From NCBI RefSeq assembly GCF_032854445.1, contig NC_088300.1, positions 63,708,984 to 63,772,983 of the forward strand: 64,000 bases of DNA. Direction: 5' to 3'. The position numbers and the translations under genes were made by a program. Shown piece after piece: positions 10,901 through 21,182 of this stretch (positions are counted from its first letter, which is position 1; the number at the start of each line of letters is the position of its first letter). The notes beneath the pieces were generated by a model. The model worked only from the letters and a program-made list of their open reading frames with translations. It made no database searches and was not told the DNA's origin. The DNA comes from Liolophura sinensis (lineage: Eukaryota > Mollusca > Polyplacophora > Chitonida > Chitonidae).

Positions 10901-13900
10901 TTGTTTCCTCTATTGGAGTTCAACTGGATGCAATAATACATAGACACACAGACGGAGTGATGGAAGGACAGGGGGATGAAATGACACATAGACACACCGA
11001 CGGAGTGATGGGCGGACAAGAGGAGAAGGTGACATATGGACACACAGACGGAGTAATGGACGGACAAGAGGATAAGGTGACATATGGACCCACAGACGGA
11101 GTGATGGGCGAACAGGAGGATGAAGTGACGCATGGACACACAGACTGAGTGATGGGCGGATATGAGAATGAAGTGACGCATAGACACACAGACGGAGTGA
11201 TTGACGGACAGGAGGATGAAGTGATGCATAGACACACAGGCGGGGTGATGGATGGGCAAGAGGAGGAAGTGACACATAGACACACAGACGGGGTGATTGA
11301 CGGACAGGAGGATGAAGTGATGCATAGACACACAGACTGAGTGATGGGCGGACAGGAGGATGAGTGATGGATGGCCAGGAGGATGAAGTGACACACAGAC
11401 GGAGTGATGGATGGGCAAGAGGAGGAAGTGACACATGGACACGCAGGCAGTGATGGGCGGACATGAGGATGAGGTGACACACAGGCAAAGTGACAAATGG
11501 GCAAAAGGAGGAAGTCACACACATATGGACGCACAGGAGGATGAAGGAGTGATGGAGTGGGTGAAGGAAAGACAAGAGGATGAAGTGACACATGAACACA
11601 CAGACGGTGTGATGGACGCACAAGAGGATGAAGTGACACATAGACACACCCACAGAGTCATGGACGGACAAGAGGATGAAGTCACACATAGACACACAAA
11701 CGGAGTTATGAACGGACAAGAGGATGAAGTGACATATGGACACACAGACGGAGAAATGGATGGACAGGAGGATGAAGTGACGCATGCACACACAAACGGA
11801 GTGATGGACGGACAAGAGGAAGAAGTGACACATAGACACACAGACAAACAGACGGAATGACAGGCGGACAGGAGGATGAAGTGACACATGCACACACAGA
11901 CGTAGTGACCGGGTTATGGATGGCCAGAAGGAGGAGGTGACACATAGACACCCAGACGGGGTGATGGACGCACAGAAGGATGAAGTGACACACAGACGGA
12001 GTGATGGATGGGCAAGAGGAGGAAGTGACACATGGACACACAAACGGAGTAATGGACGGGCAAGAGGATGAAGTGACACATAGTCACGCAGACGGAGTGA
12101 TGGACGGACAGGAGGATGAAGTGACACATAGACACGCAGATGGGGTGATGGATGGGCAAGAGGATTAAGTGACACATTGATACACAGACAGGATGGATGG
12201 ACAGGAGGATGAAGTGACACACAGACACACAGACGGGGTGAGGAATGGACAAGAGAAGGAAGTGACACATAGACACACAGACGGGGTGATGGAAGCATAA
12301 GGAGATGAAGTGACACATAGACACACAGACGGGGTGATGGGTGAACAAGAGGAGGAAGTGACACATGGACACACAGACAGGGTGATGGATGGACAGGAGG
12401 ATAAAGAACACACAGACACACAACGGGGTGATGGACGCACAGGAATATGAAGTGACACATAGACCCACAGACGGGGTAATGGACGGACAGGAGGATGAAA
12501 TGACACATAGGCACACAGACGGGGTGATGGACGCACAGGAATATGAAGTGACACATAGACACACAGACGTGGTGATGGACGGACAGGAGGATGAAATGAC
12601 ACATAAGCCCACCGACGGAGTGATGGACGAACAAGAGGATAAGGTGACATATGGACACACAGACGGAATGATGGGCGAACAGGAGGATGGAAGTGACGCA
12701 TTGACTGTCAGACTAAGTGGCCTTTGCGTCGAGAATGAAGTGACGCATAGACACACAGACGGAGTGATTGACGGACAGGAGGATGAAGTGACGCACAGAC
12801 AAACAGACTGAGTGATGGGCGGACAGGAGGATGAGTGATGGATGGCCAGGAGGATGAAGTGACACACAGACGGAGTGATGGATGGGCAAGAGGAGGAAGT
12901 GACACATGGACACGCAGACAGAGTGATGGGTGGACATGAGGATAGGTTGAGACATACACACAGGCGGAGTGATGGACGGAGAGGGGGATGAGGTGACACA
13001 CAGGCGAAGTGACGAATGGGCAAGAGGAGGAAGTCACACATATGGACGCACAGGAAGATGAAGTGACCCACGGAAGGAGTGGTAGAGTGGGTGAAGGACG
13101 GACAAGAGGATGAAGTGACCCATAGACACGCAGATGGTGTGATGGATGGGCAAGAGGATTAAGTGACACATAGATACACAGACGGGGTGATGGATGGACA
13201 GGAGGATGAAGTGACACATAGACACACAGGCGGGGTGATGGATGGACAGGAGAATAAAGTGACACATAGACACACAGACGGGGTGATGAATGGACAAGAG
13301 AAGGAAGTGACACATAGACACACTGACGGGGTGATGGATGGACAGGAAAATGAAGTGACACATAGACACACAGACGGGGTGATGGATGGACAGGAGGATG
13401 AAGTGACACATAGACACACAGACGGGGTGATGGACGGACAGTGAGATAAAGTGATAATTATTACTGTTCTATTATTGCTTTAGGGAAGCTGAAATATGTT
13501 TCATGAAATACCTATTTTTTCCACCTGAAGGTGGCCTTAATAAAGTAAACTGGAGTTTGAGGACAATTTGTGATTTTGTCTTGTCAATATTTTCACGAGG
13601 GATAAATTCTCTCTTAAAAGTTTTATTCATGTCTTTATGTGAGTTGGTAGAGACGTTATAGCCCATCAGATGGCCTTTGCGTCGAGCTGGCGTCCAAACC
13701 CCCTCGGCCATAGAGGCCCCGATAGATGAATGAATCGATAAGATGGTGGAGCAAGTAATAAATAAAACTACAAATGGATGGGGTTGTTCTTTATATTATG
13801 GTCGGATGTGTGCACAGATTTATAGTTGACGGGGGAAGTGATGGAGACGCTTTCACGCATAGATGAACTATCTAGTGGGCTGAGGGATTGTGTAACAAAA

Positions 13901-16900
13901 TATCTTTGATTTAAAATTCTATTTTGATGGCTCTCATATGGCAGAAAATAGACTGTTCTTCCCAGAACAAACCCACTGTACCTGGCAAGTATTTAGCAAA
14001 ACTCCTGACAAAGCCGAATAAGGAAGAGCTGGATTCGAACCGGCGACCCCACTGTCATAGTTTAGTCAGGGATTCAGTACACTCAGCCAGAGCCTAAGAT
14101 ACGCACTGGTTTGCAAAACAGATCAGTACTCAGTGTAAATCTACTAACGAATGACAATGGCCTCTTTTCTAAAAATTTCTAAGAATACCAATAATAAATG
14201 TAGGAAGATAAAGTGATTTGGAGAATATGAGGCTACTGATCTAAACAGTTTGTAAGACTAATTAGCATAGATAAGTCCTAAATCAATAAATGGCAGCAGC
14301 GCATTATAACGCTGCCTTCCTGACGACAATGAAACCACGTGGAGCCCATCTAGCGGATAGTCTTCTGTATCGATTTGGTATGTTGTTAATGATGTTGGCA
14401 TTTTTATCTTCTAGATGGGTCTTAAAGTGTTGGAAGCGCGGAAATTAATATTCACCAGGTCATTCAAAACACGCCGTGATTTTGGTATGCTGGATATAAT
14501 GTATGGTTTTGATACTTTTTAAATCAGTTAAGGGTTTATAACCCATGCCATTCCACTATCAATTGTAAACAACGTGTAGCAAAATAACAAACATCTTTTG
14601 CGTGTCTCAATGGTGCTAGGGGGCGTGTAAATTGCTACAATTTATGCATTTATATGAACAGTTGGAATAAAACCGTGACGGGGGTAAACTGACAAGAGGC
14701 CGTGTTACATGTGACTATTTTCCATCTATCACACAATTGTCGCTGTTCCGGTCTTACTCTCCATGATGTGCAATTATAATTATATTGTATTCCTGCATAG
14801 ACCAATAAATTTAGCATGCCCGAGGCCTGTCCCTTTGCATTGTTTTGAGGTTAAATGTGATGACAACACAGCATTTGAGTAATTCGCTGTAGTCGCTGCT
14901 CTGGTCTTGCTATAGGTCTTTAATTATATCCCATATACCACAGCAACATTTTCATGAATACTTTTGCATCAATGATAACTTTATAGATCCATAGATCAAT
15001 GCTGCCTTGTACTCAGACGCCTCCATAGAAGAAAAGACAACAGATAACCGTAGTTATTTCGGAAGAGGGATGGAAGCACACCTAAACGGCGACAGCCATT
15101 TTGTTCTGGCATGCCTGGTAACTATCAATCTGGATGTCTTACTCGGCAACAGGATACGCCAGGTTAGAGAAGCTGGAAACACGATATCGTGTCACTCGTA
15201 CCCTATATGCTCATATGGCTAATATGCAAATTAGGGCCCGGATGTCGTCAACTGAAACTTTTGCATTCTCGACTTAGAGAAAACAATATCGCCGCTGGCA
15301 GGTTAAAATTGATAACATGTCGTCGCTTTCACACATACATACTTACATACATACACTGTACATACATACGTTGGGTTGTGTTCACAGCTCCATCCCTAGG
15401 AAAGATGTGCGCCCCAGCAAAGGCAACAATAAATCTACCCTACATGCAGGCAGTAGCAGTTTTATAACCTGGCACAAATGGTGTTTCGTTTTTTATTACG
15501 CATATACACATTACAATCTTTTTATCTTGATTAAAACTTTCCCAGCGGCCTGAAAGACTTTAGTAAGATTTTTACCAGGGTTAAGAACAGTGACGGTGCT
15601 TTCCCTTTTCTCAGTGTGGGCGTCATTGCTTACTTTGAACTGAGATATCTCGGTTACAAAATAAAAAAGATGTTTTAAAAAGTATATCTGGAATACTAAA
15701 TAAATATCCCATGTTACAAGATATGATGTCAACAGTTTGATAAACTTAACTAACGTCATGTAAGTGAAACATCCCTCAGTGAAACAAAAAGGACAAATAA
15801 ATAAATTAATAAATTAAGCAAGCATTTCAACCTCGACCGCGCATGTTTATTTATTTATTTAGTTATACGTATTTATTTATTGATTTCATTGTTGTTTAAT
15901 GCCAAACTAGAGAATTTTTCATGATAACGGTTAGTTTTATGGGTGCATGGGGGCAACCAGGATAGCCCTGATAAACCATCGACCTCTGTTAAGCTACTGT
16001 CAAACTTTCCTACGTGTGAGATACCGGTACAGATACATGCCTGTTTACAGTTGTAAAGAATATTCCATTGTCTAGAATGTCTAATTAGATTTTTAATTTG
16101 ACGGTTCTCGAACGTTCAGTAAGTGAAAAAATTTGCCAAGGAATCAGATTGACTTGATTCTTCCCGAGAGAAAATTTCCTCTGATTTTAGTGAATTTTAG
16201 TTACAGGTTTCTCAGGATTATATTCCAAACCAGCTATTGTGCAATTTTTTGACAACTCTTTGCATGACATTGCACTTGTGTTTAGCAATATATATGTTTG
16301 TATACTTTTTCATTTTTCTCTCTTCCCAGGGCATAGATCAAATTACTTATTCCATATCTGTTCTCTACGCTATCAGCGAATTTTGTAAAGCGGAAAAGTA
16401 GAGCCTTCAATCTTTGACACTTGGCTCAAGCTAGTAAAGAAAATGTACCTGTAGACAAAGACCATAATGATGTAATATTTGTCCTCAAGGAATAATTATT
16501 ATCAGGTTCTTGTAGAGGAGTTTAACCTCACTACAAAAACTACCGTCTTAACGAAAGTACTACAAGAAGTACAGCCATTTCACTGAAGAACTAAACGCTC
16601 AGATACACTTACAGTATACGAATATGTCTACTTGGGGCTTCTCCACTCTCTATATTAATAATACCCACACGGATTAATTGATAGAATTCGATCACTACTT
16701 TTACCGGTGTTTAATAAAACTGGTCACCGATACAGTAACGTCAAAGTCAACGAAGCCTCCTTCAGTTCAACTAAATACAAGGATTGTCATTCATGGGATG
16801 TTTCGTTGTTCATCGACATACTCGAATTTCTCATTAATAATGTCTGGTTCTGTGAAATTCGGGGAAACCATATATCAACAGTGTATAGGTATTCCGATGG

Positions 16901-18501
16901 TATATGCAAAAACTGTTAAAGAGTAATTCTCACCAGGCCCGATATTTCTTCACTAAACGGCATATTGATGATCTGCCAGCTTTAAACAATCCACATATAG
17001 CAAAGACTGTGAAAGATATATATCCACCTTTGCCGAATTCCACAAATAATACGTCTTATTTAGATTTACCAATACCATAATATATTGTACCAATACCAAA
17101 AGGGTTTCCTCTCTCCAAGATTTTACATTGTAAATTATCGTTCCTTGGGTCTTGCATATTGCCTCTACGTATCTCGCCTCGTGGTATTTGTTAGATCCTG
17201 TGTTTTTACGTTCTCAGTTAACGTTACAAGCAGTGCAAAAACTAGTGTGTCAAGGTTGTTCCATCAAACACCTTCACTCTAAGTTTCTTAAATTTTACAA
17301 TGGGTATAATATAATTAAAGACGGAGAGCACAGAGAGTAAAACCAGAGCAGCCACGACAGTGTGACAGTTGGCTAATATAATGGTCACACGTTACCAGGG
17401 AAATATGGCCTCTTGTCAGTTGACCTCAGTCAGGTTTTATTCTAAGGGTTCACGTAAATGTATATATGGTAGCAATTTACTCCTGGCACCATGGCTTTAG
17501 CAGAATTAGGTTAAAAAAAAATGCAGTGATGTAAATTGCAATATATCAAACCTCACTGGTCTAGATAAACTCAAAATGCTGTGTTGTCCTCACATTTAAC
17601 GCACAATTACATTCAAACAAGGCAAGTGGACCAGGCTTCGGGGAGGCCAACTTCACCAGGAGAATCCCTTGTAAGTAAATATGTACAGAGCGCCCAGAAT
17701 CTCTGGCACCACTTTATGATTATGTCTAATTCCGCTCAATCCGGGGCTAAGGGATGTATATTCATCTTGTTGAATTCTCTTATTTTCTAGAAATATGAAT
17801 TTTATACATTTGCTAATACTGTTAAATTGTGATTGTTTAATTTTGCACACACAGAATTTAGAATTTCTTTTGCTCCTCATTATAACTGATGACGTCTTGA
17901 GTATGGCGTTAAACATAACAGAACTTCAACGAAAACAAATTCTATCTGCGGGTTTTCCGGGCGAACATTAACAACATTGGTGTTTTTTCATATCACTAAT
18001 TGCCAAATGATAGGCGTAGAGTGAAAAACCCATAATACTGAGCATCGCATCAACATTTCCGCCATTTTAGTATTTTTTCATCAGTACTGTGTGGCGCCTT
18101 TGTGTCGTCTCGTTTGAGTGATTCAAATATCATTCATTCACTTTTAGTTCCCGTATATAAAGTTCTCGTCTCACGTTTGATTCATAAAACAATATAATTT
18201 TGTTTTCTAATTTTAAAGTTTCATTATCTTTGCACGAAAGAGTTGTAATGTCCGTCATATGTACTCCTTTCCATCTATCTTAGTACTGGTTACAAATCTA
18301 GGACAAGCGGCAGTAAACCAAAAACGTTCCAGTGACAGGAATTTACTATGCCGGCATTTACTGACATCACTGACGAATCGTGTTCATCAAAGCTAGTTAG
18401 CCTTTCTTGATTTACACAAAAATGCAAATTCTTCGTCTACTTTACATGCTAAAAAAATGCTTACCCTGCATGATCATCACCAAAACAAAAGCCCTTGCCA
18501 T
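4740..18501 (-). CDS. Gene A: C-type lectin / PAN-like / mucin-stalk transmembrane protein (6 exons)
   Basis: Exons 18465-18501, 10130-10304, 7524-7747, 6742-7008, 5688-6401 and 4740-5035 total 1713 bp (570 residues). Phases 1, 2, 1, 1, 1 agree at all five junctions. Order: signal peptide (1 to about 17), C-type lectin domain (about 26-143), Cys-rich PAN/apple-like domain (about 147-234), Ser/Thr-rich stalk (235-472), a CPCEC segment, an RRRR site, one transmembrane helix (about 530-553) and a short basic cytoplasmic tail. The lectin part is paralogous to gene B. It is probably a cell-surface recognition or adhesion receptor; the ligand is unknown and the classical sugar-binding triplets are absent. 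The least certain exon is the first, 8.2 kb upstream of the second across a minisatellite. A nearer, unseen first exon is possible. Confidence 0.65.
5325..5632 (+). repeat. Dispersed repeat family 2, copy 1 (in gene A intron 5)
   Basis: Shares blocks such as 'ccagagcagccacgacagtg', 'ggcctcttgtcagttgacc' and 'tgttgtcatcacatttaac' with 17.3 kb, and in reverse with 14.6 and 38.6 kb. Probably a short non-autonomous transposon; its ends are not resolved. Confidence 0.65.
5688..6401 (-). CDS. Gene A exon 5: Ser/Thr-rich mucin-like stalk
   Basis: A 714-bp exon, phase 1 on both sides (acceptor TTTGTTTCACAG, donor ACAG|GTAATA). It encodes about 238 residues dominated by Thr and Ser with scattered Pro, Val and Glu, several N-x-S/T sites and loosely repeated blocks such as TTTATV and ETTATATVTPEV. 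This fits a heavily O-glycosylated spacer holding the lectin head away from the membrane. There is one Cys near the start (NSPCW). Confidence 0.75.
6742..7008 (-). CDS. Gene A exon 4: PAN/apple-like domain
   Basis: A symmetric phase 1-1 exon of 267 bp (acceptor TTCTTTTCACAG, donor G|GTAAGT), about 89 residues. Cys spacing and blocks CTFQMF, KVIDPGKYQG, HRCQQQCLGF, MECWVYIYRHKICILY and KVCFSA fit a PAN/apple fold: paired CxxxC helix, Cys after a Tyr-rich strand, closing Cys. Phase symmetry is typical of a shuffled extracellular module. The fold is an inference; other small Cys-rich folds are possible. Confidence 0.7.
7114..7338 (-). other. Unassigned 74-codon open frame inside gene A intron 3
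   Basis: The frame carries several Cys and reads ...YWYETSNLHRKPNYAYEA... and ISCPNMGLNLRLVCAISGNG, ending at a stop. No acceptor/donor pair in the phase 1-1 needed to enter gene A is visible. It could be a decayed exon or chance. Confidence 0.2.
7524..7747 (-). CDS. Gene A exon 3: C-terminal half of C-type lectin domain
   Basis: Acceptor ACTTTTTCAG (phase 2) and donor AAAG|GTAATG (phase 1) bound 224 bp. It shows the WLYWTGLHR core (WIGL-type), AWENC, FNHWDNR, GNFCVAG, VWSLEDC and LNYVCEE, giving the conserved CTLD Cys pattern. A later donor at 7462-7467 would leave phase 0, which does not fit the next exon, so the earlier donor is chosen. No EPN or QPD is present, and WND is replaced. Confidence 0.8.
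7864..7952. repeat. (TA)n microsatellite flanked by a short duplication
   Basis: A TA run at about 7893-7928 lies between two copies of 'tgtcgttcctttcttatat'. It is in gene A intron 2. Confidence 0.85.
8036..8250 (+). repeat. Dispersed repeat family 2, rearranged partial copy
   Basis: Contains 'tgttgtcatcacatttaac' followed by 'acgacagtgtgataattggc' and 'agtcacacgtaact'. The order of blocks is swapped relative to the copies at 5.3 and 17.3 kb. Confidence 0.55.
8398..8540 (-). repeat. tRNA-like SINE fragment
   Basis: The minus strand reads 'ccgggttcaaatctcc', a B-box-like block, upstream of an A-box-like region in a run without a coding frame. It is not a complete tRNA. Confidence 0.35.
8664..8845 (-). 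other. Candidate alternative last exon in gene A intron 2
   Basis: A good acceptor (TTTTTATTTCATAG) opens 59 codons and a stop in the phase (1) offered by the gene A signal exon, but not in the phase of exon 2. Spliced directly to the signal exon it would give a secreted peptide of about 72 residues with three Cys. It has no recognised family, and only phase and acceptor support it. Confidence 0.25.
8908..9521. repeat. Tandem repeat, 211-bp unit, 2.9 copies
   Basis: The block starting 'ctgacagtccgatatcc' recurs at 8931, 9142 and 9353, exactly 211 bp apart, with very few differences. It lies in gene A intron 2. Confidence 0.9.
9556..9931 (+). repeat. Left arm of a long inverted repeat around gene A exon 2
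   Basis: About 375 bp, matching the reverse complement of 10551-10925 at roughly 90% by eye. It runs from 'cagttgaactcca' at the outer end to 'ctccgatgtgtaaacctttt' at the inner end. Confidence 0.85.
9830..10025. repeat. Short tandem repeat 'ccgcggtgtaaacctttt', about 20-bp unit
   Basis: Nine or so imperfect copies at the inner end of the left inverted-repeat arm. A shorter run of the same unit sits at the inner end of the right arm (10555-10660). Confidence 0.75.
10130..10304 (-). CDS. Gene A exon 2: N-terminal half of C-type lectin domain
   Basis: Acceptor TGGTTTTGTAG (phase 1) and donor GG|GTACGT (phase 2) bound 175 bp. The translation has VFHVCTPAANWNQAALSCQS and a SRLARLDVP helix, the usual first CTLD strand and Cys-bearing helix. 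The GG of its last codon is completed by A from exon 3. The exon sits between the arms of a long inverted repeat. Confidence 0.75.
10330..10555. repeat. Outlying block of the 48-bp minisatellite
   Basis: Diverged units with 'gatggacggacag' and 'agtgacacatagacaca', cut off from the main array by the right inverted-repeat arm. Confidence 0.8.
10551..10925 (-). repeat. Right arm of the long inverted repeat around gene A exon 2
   Basis: The reverse complement matches 9556-9931. Its outer end, 'ttggagttcaactg', stops exactly where the main minisatellite begins. Confidence 0.85.
10926..13444. repeat. Minisatellite, 48-bp unit, about 52 copies, in gene A intron 1
   Basis: Unit: 'gacacacagacggggtgatgg' then 'atggacaggaggatgaagtg' then 'acacata', with many variants. 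Because 48 is a multiple of 3, several frames on both strands stay open for hundreds of codons (for example VMDGQEDEVTHRHTDG on plus, CPSITPSVCLCVTSSS on minus). These frames are products of the repeat and not genes. One interruption lies at about 12700-12735. Confidence 0.95.
13668..13721 (-). repeat. SINE family 1, head remnant
   Basis: Ends in 'cctcggccatagaggcccc', the reverse of the tRNA-like head 'ggcctccatggccgag'. Confidence 0.6.
14010..14100 (-). repeat. tRNA-like sequence (SINE head)
   Basis: The minus strand has an A-box-like 'tggctgagtg' and a B box 'ggttcgaatcc' about 40 bp apart. No clean cloverleaf is evident, so it is read as a tRNA-derived SINE rather than a functional tRNA gene. 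Confidence 0.4.
14560..14935 (-). repeat. Dispersed repeat family 2, inverted copy
   Basis: Reverse-complement blocks of the 17.3-kb copy: 'gacaagaggccgtgttacatg', 'ctatcacacaattgtcgctg' and 'gttaaatgtgatgacaacac'. The 'ctctggtcttgctatag' end appears a second time at 14896-14935. Confidence 0.65.
16395..17315 (+). pseudogene. Decayed Penelope-like reverse transcriptase, copy 1
   Basis: Conserved RT pieces appear in order across several frames: a STWGFSTLYI motif (usual form FSTLYTTIPH), FLINNVWF, VKFGETIYQQCIGIPM, an HIDD in place of the catalytic YIDD, ALNNPHIAKTVKDIYPPLP, NNTSYLDL, and a C-terminal KLVCQGCSIKH...FLKFYNGYN. Frameshifts and stops break it throughout, and the segment after CIGIPM is missing. 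It lies antisense inside gene A intron 1. The family is recognised from memory of mollusc RT-like proteins; a related RT clade is possible. Confidence 0.7.
17305..17605 (+). repeat. Dispersed repeat family 2, copy abutting the Penelope fragment
   Basis: The best-preserved plus copy: 'aattaaagacggagagcac', 'ccagagcagccacgacagtg', 'ggcctcttgtcagttgacct' and 'gttgtcctcacatttaac'. It begins immediately after the retroelement remnant. Confidence 0.7.
18465..18501 (-). CDS. Gene A exon 1: signal peptide (candidate)
   Basis: ATG at 18499-18501 opens MARAFVLVMIMQ, then donor G|GTAAGC in phase 1, which fits exon 2. The joined N-terminus, MARAFVLVMIMQAWMTAG, is a convincing signal peptide. The intron is 8.2 kb, so the link rests on phase, hydrophobicity and the parallel with gene B. 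Confidence 0.5.
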
Positions 18502-20734
18502 GGTTTGGCGTGTCTGAGTTTCGACAACGACGTAGATATGGGGAGAACTCAAGTCAGGACCTTGCCGTCTTCGCTGAGCACTTAAGGTTCCAGTCTGGGT
18601 CCACCCACCCATCAATGCACCGCCTGTCTTTTCTTTACATTAGCAGTTTGTATATCGTAATGATAAGAATGAGCAAACATCGATTTCACCTAGTCAACAC
18701 ACTACCACTAAATGTTTAAAGTAACGCAGTGCTTTTGTCTGGTGTGTCGTACATGGTCGGTGTTTGCTTGTTATAGCAGTACAATAGCTGGTATGTTGAC
18801 CGAGTGTGGAAATGACTGCAGTCTGTTCTGACTTTGGAAAGGGACATCACTCAGGCCAGGATGCTTTCCGCGAAAGTCGATAGATATCAATATACATAGT
18901 GTGCACTGACAGACACACAAATGTGTTTAAACTGTGCTCCAATCGACCCAACCGCCATACGCGGTCACCATTCATCGTGCGAAAGAGGCGCGATCAGGGA
19001 AATTACATTGATTATAAATTACTTAAATTAAAGCATGGAAAGCAATTAAACTCACTCGTTTCATCCAAACAATGAATTTCCTGATTATTCTGTTTAAAAA
19101 TTAAACGCTTGAACAGGCCTGGAACATAGTCTAGAAATAGTGGACACTTCAGATCTTTATTTCGGGCATGTAAAGAAAATTACAAATTTCTTGAATATTT
19201 CATAAATATCCTTGTCAACATTGATAGGCTTTCAGTGCTAGCATAAGCTTACCTCAGTCAGACCAGATTGTATGGAATGTAAAGATTTCAATGTAAAGAT
19301 AAACGGGTAAAAAGTCAGCTTTCGATGTGGACTTTAAAATCAAATTAACTATACTTCAGTTCCTTGTTTCTTAAGGTGTAAAGTGTCGCTTTCAAAATGA
19401 ATTGGATTTGTCGATCGGTTCCAATTTCGACATCTTCATAATGCTGTCTAAGTGTAAGGCCATACTTAAACAACAAGCACTGCCGTATATACACTCACTG
19501 CCCTATCGATACCGGGTCAACCAGTACATGATCAGTGTGAACTCATTGATATATTTTGTTATGAATGCGAACATTTGTTATTTTAATCAAAAAGAAAGCA
19601 TTAAAGAATTCAGGCAATGCACAATGTGTTTGGTAATGTGTTTGTGCTACTGAGACCAACTGACTGGCTGTATATGAGTTGTCTCAGGCTGAAAGATTAT
19701 CAGTTCAAAGTCTCAAAGTATAAAAGACTTGTGGTTCTGAGCGCGAGCATTTGGACATTGAAATGACGACGTAAAAGAAGGCAGGAAACATAGAAAACAA
19801 TGCAAATTGTGTCCGGTAATATGTGTGGGTGTTTCTTTTAGGGTCGAACGTTAAGTTCATTTATTGAATGTTAATACACATTGGTTTCGTAGATGGAATG
19901 TACAAAATATACACACTAAAATACTTTGCCGTTTTTATCACAGAATTCCATGTGTTGTTAAAGAAATAAATTGCCGATATTCCAGTGTAAGAGATAACAC
20001 AGACAAAATTAACTGACTAAGTCGCTGAGTTAGGTCGGAGAGAAACCTAAGCGTGTGCGTGCTACACAGCAGATGCTATTAGTTATTGTGCTCTTGCACA
20101 GTATCAATATCCTTTCCAGCAGTAAATATTATGAAACATGACGATCTTGGATTACAAGAAGACAAGAAGAGCGTCAGATTGACATGTACCGTGATGATGT
20201 CGATTGTTTAAACAAAAGTATGGACAGATCAGATAGATTATTCAACCAAACTGGATTTATCTAGAACAGGAATCGACCTTACTCCCTTTGTCTAGGAGGG
20301 CGTCCATAACATTTTAAACACTTATTTCCCAATTCAAGGACTCCCTGAGAAGAGTCAATTCTTATGCTCAGGGATTTGATAATTAAAAACGTACGTGATG
20401 TGAATCACGTGCAAGTGATTGGTTAGGCCCAGACAGCACAGATTTGGAACCCAATGGAATGGACGCTCCGTTTTTTCCTATTCCTCCTGCCCTGTAGCAG
20501 GGTCAACATTTTATGAATTTGTGTGGCCAAAGATTATAAGAAGTGTTTTGAAGGGGTTTTGAAATTCTTACTTCAAAGAACATGTTGAAAATTTAATCAA
20601 TATCCATGTACACATGTAGCACATACCAAACGATAACTCAATCTGGTCCAAAGCTAAAAGCACAGAGGTCACAAATAACTCTGGGATTGGATTCTAAATA
20701 AACAGGGCTATTTTACGTACGAGGCGAATAACTA

Positions 20735-20918
20735 TACAGATAAAATTAGGAAAAGTATATAGTTACAATTAAGAAAACTGTACAGCTACAATTTGGAAAA
20801 ATATTCAACTACAATTAGGAACCACTATACAGCTACAATTTGGAAAACTATACAGCTACAATTAGAAAAACTATTCAGCTGCAGTCAGGAAAACTACTCA
20901 GCTACAATTAGGAAATCG
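20735..20918. repeat. Tandem repeat 'aaaactatacagctacaatta', about 23-bp unit
   Basis: Seven or so imperfect units in an AT-rich stretch. Confidence 0.8.
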
Positions 20919-20997
20919 CAAATAATACAACTTTACAGACATGAATTAATAAACTGTAGCACAAAACGACTTTTCTCAAAAGAAACTTCCACACTTA

Positions 20998-21182
20998 TTA
21001 CTTTATTTTTTATTTTATTGTTATTTTCCGCCTTACTCAAGAATATTTCACTTATATGACGGCATTATGGTAGGGAGAAAGCTGGGCAGAGCCAGGGGGA
21101 GGCCCACGACAATTCGCAAGTTGCTGAGAAGTTCCTGAGCCGCTGTGCTGCGCCAGCACGTTAACTACACGGTGATGGTGTC
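20998..21182 (-). repeat. SINE family 1
   Basis: 'cttactcaagaatatttcac', 'ttatggtagggagaaagctg' and 'cgcaagttgctgagaag' follow the order of the other minus copies. The head end is diverged. Confidence 0.7.

Larger units (their letters stand above)
13445..18464 (-). other. Rest of gene A intron 1
   Basis: About 5 kb without a coding exon I can support. It holds a SINE remnant (13668-13721), a tRNA-like fragment (14010-14100), two family-2 repeats and a decayed Penelope-like element. Confidence 0.5.

Noticed and set aside
10910-12658. 582-codon minus frame (and several overlapping 120-385-codon frames)
   Set aside because: They are translations of the 48-bp minisatellite; the unit length keeps frames open in several phases on both strands, and there is no start context, domain or splice pattern.
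14010-14100. Functional tRNA gene
   Set aside because: A- and B-box-like blocks are present, but I could not draw an acceptor stem or full cloverleaf, and SINE heads of similar form are common in the window.
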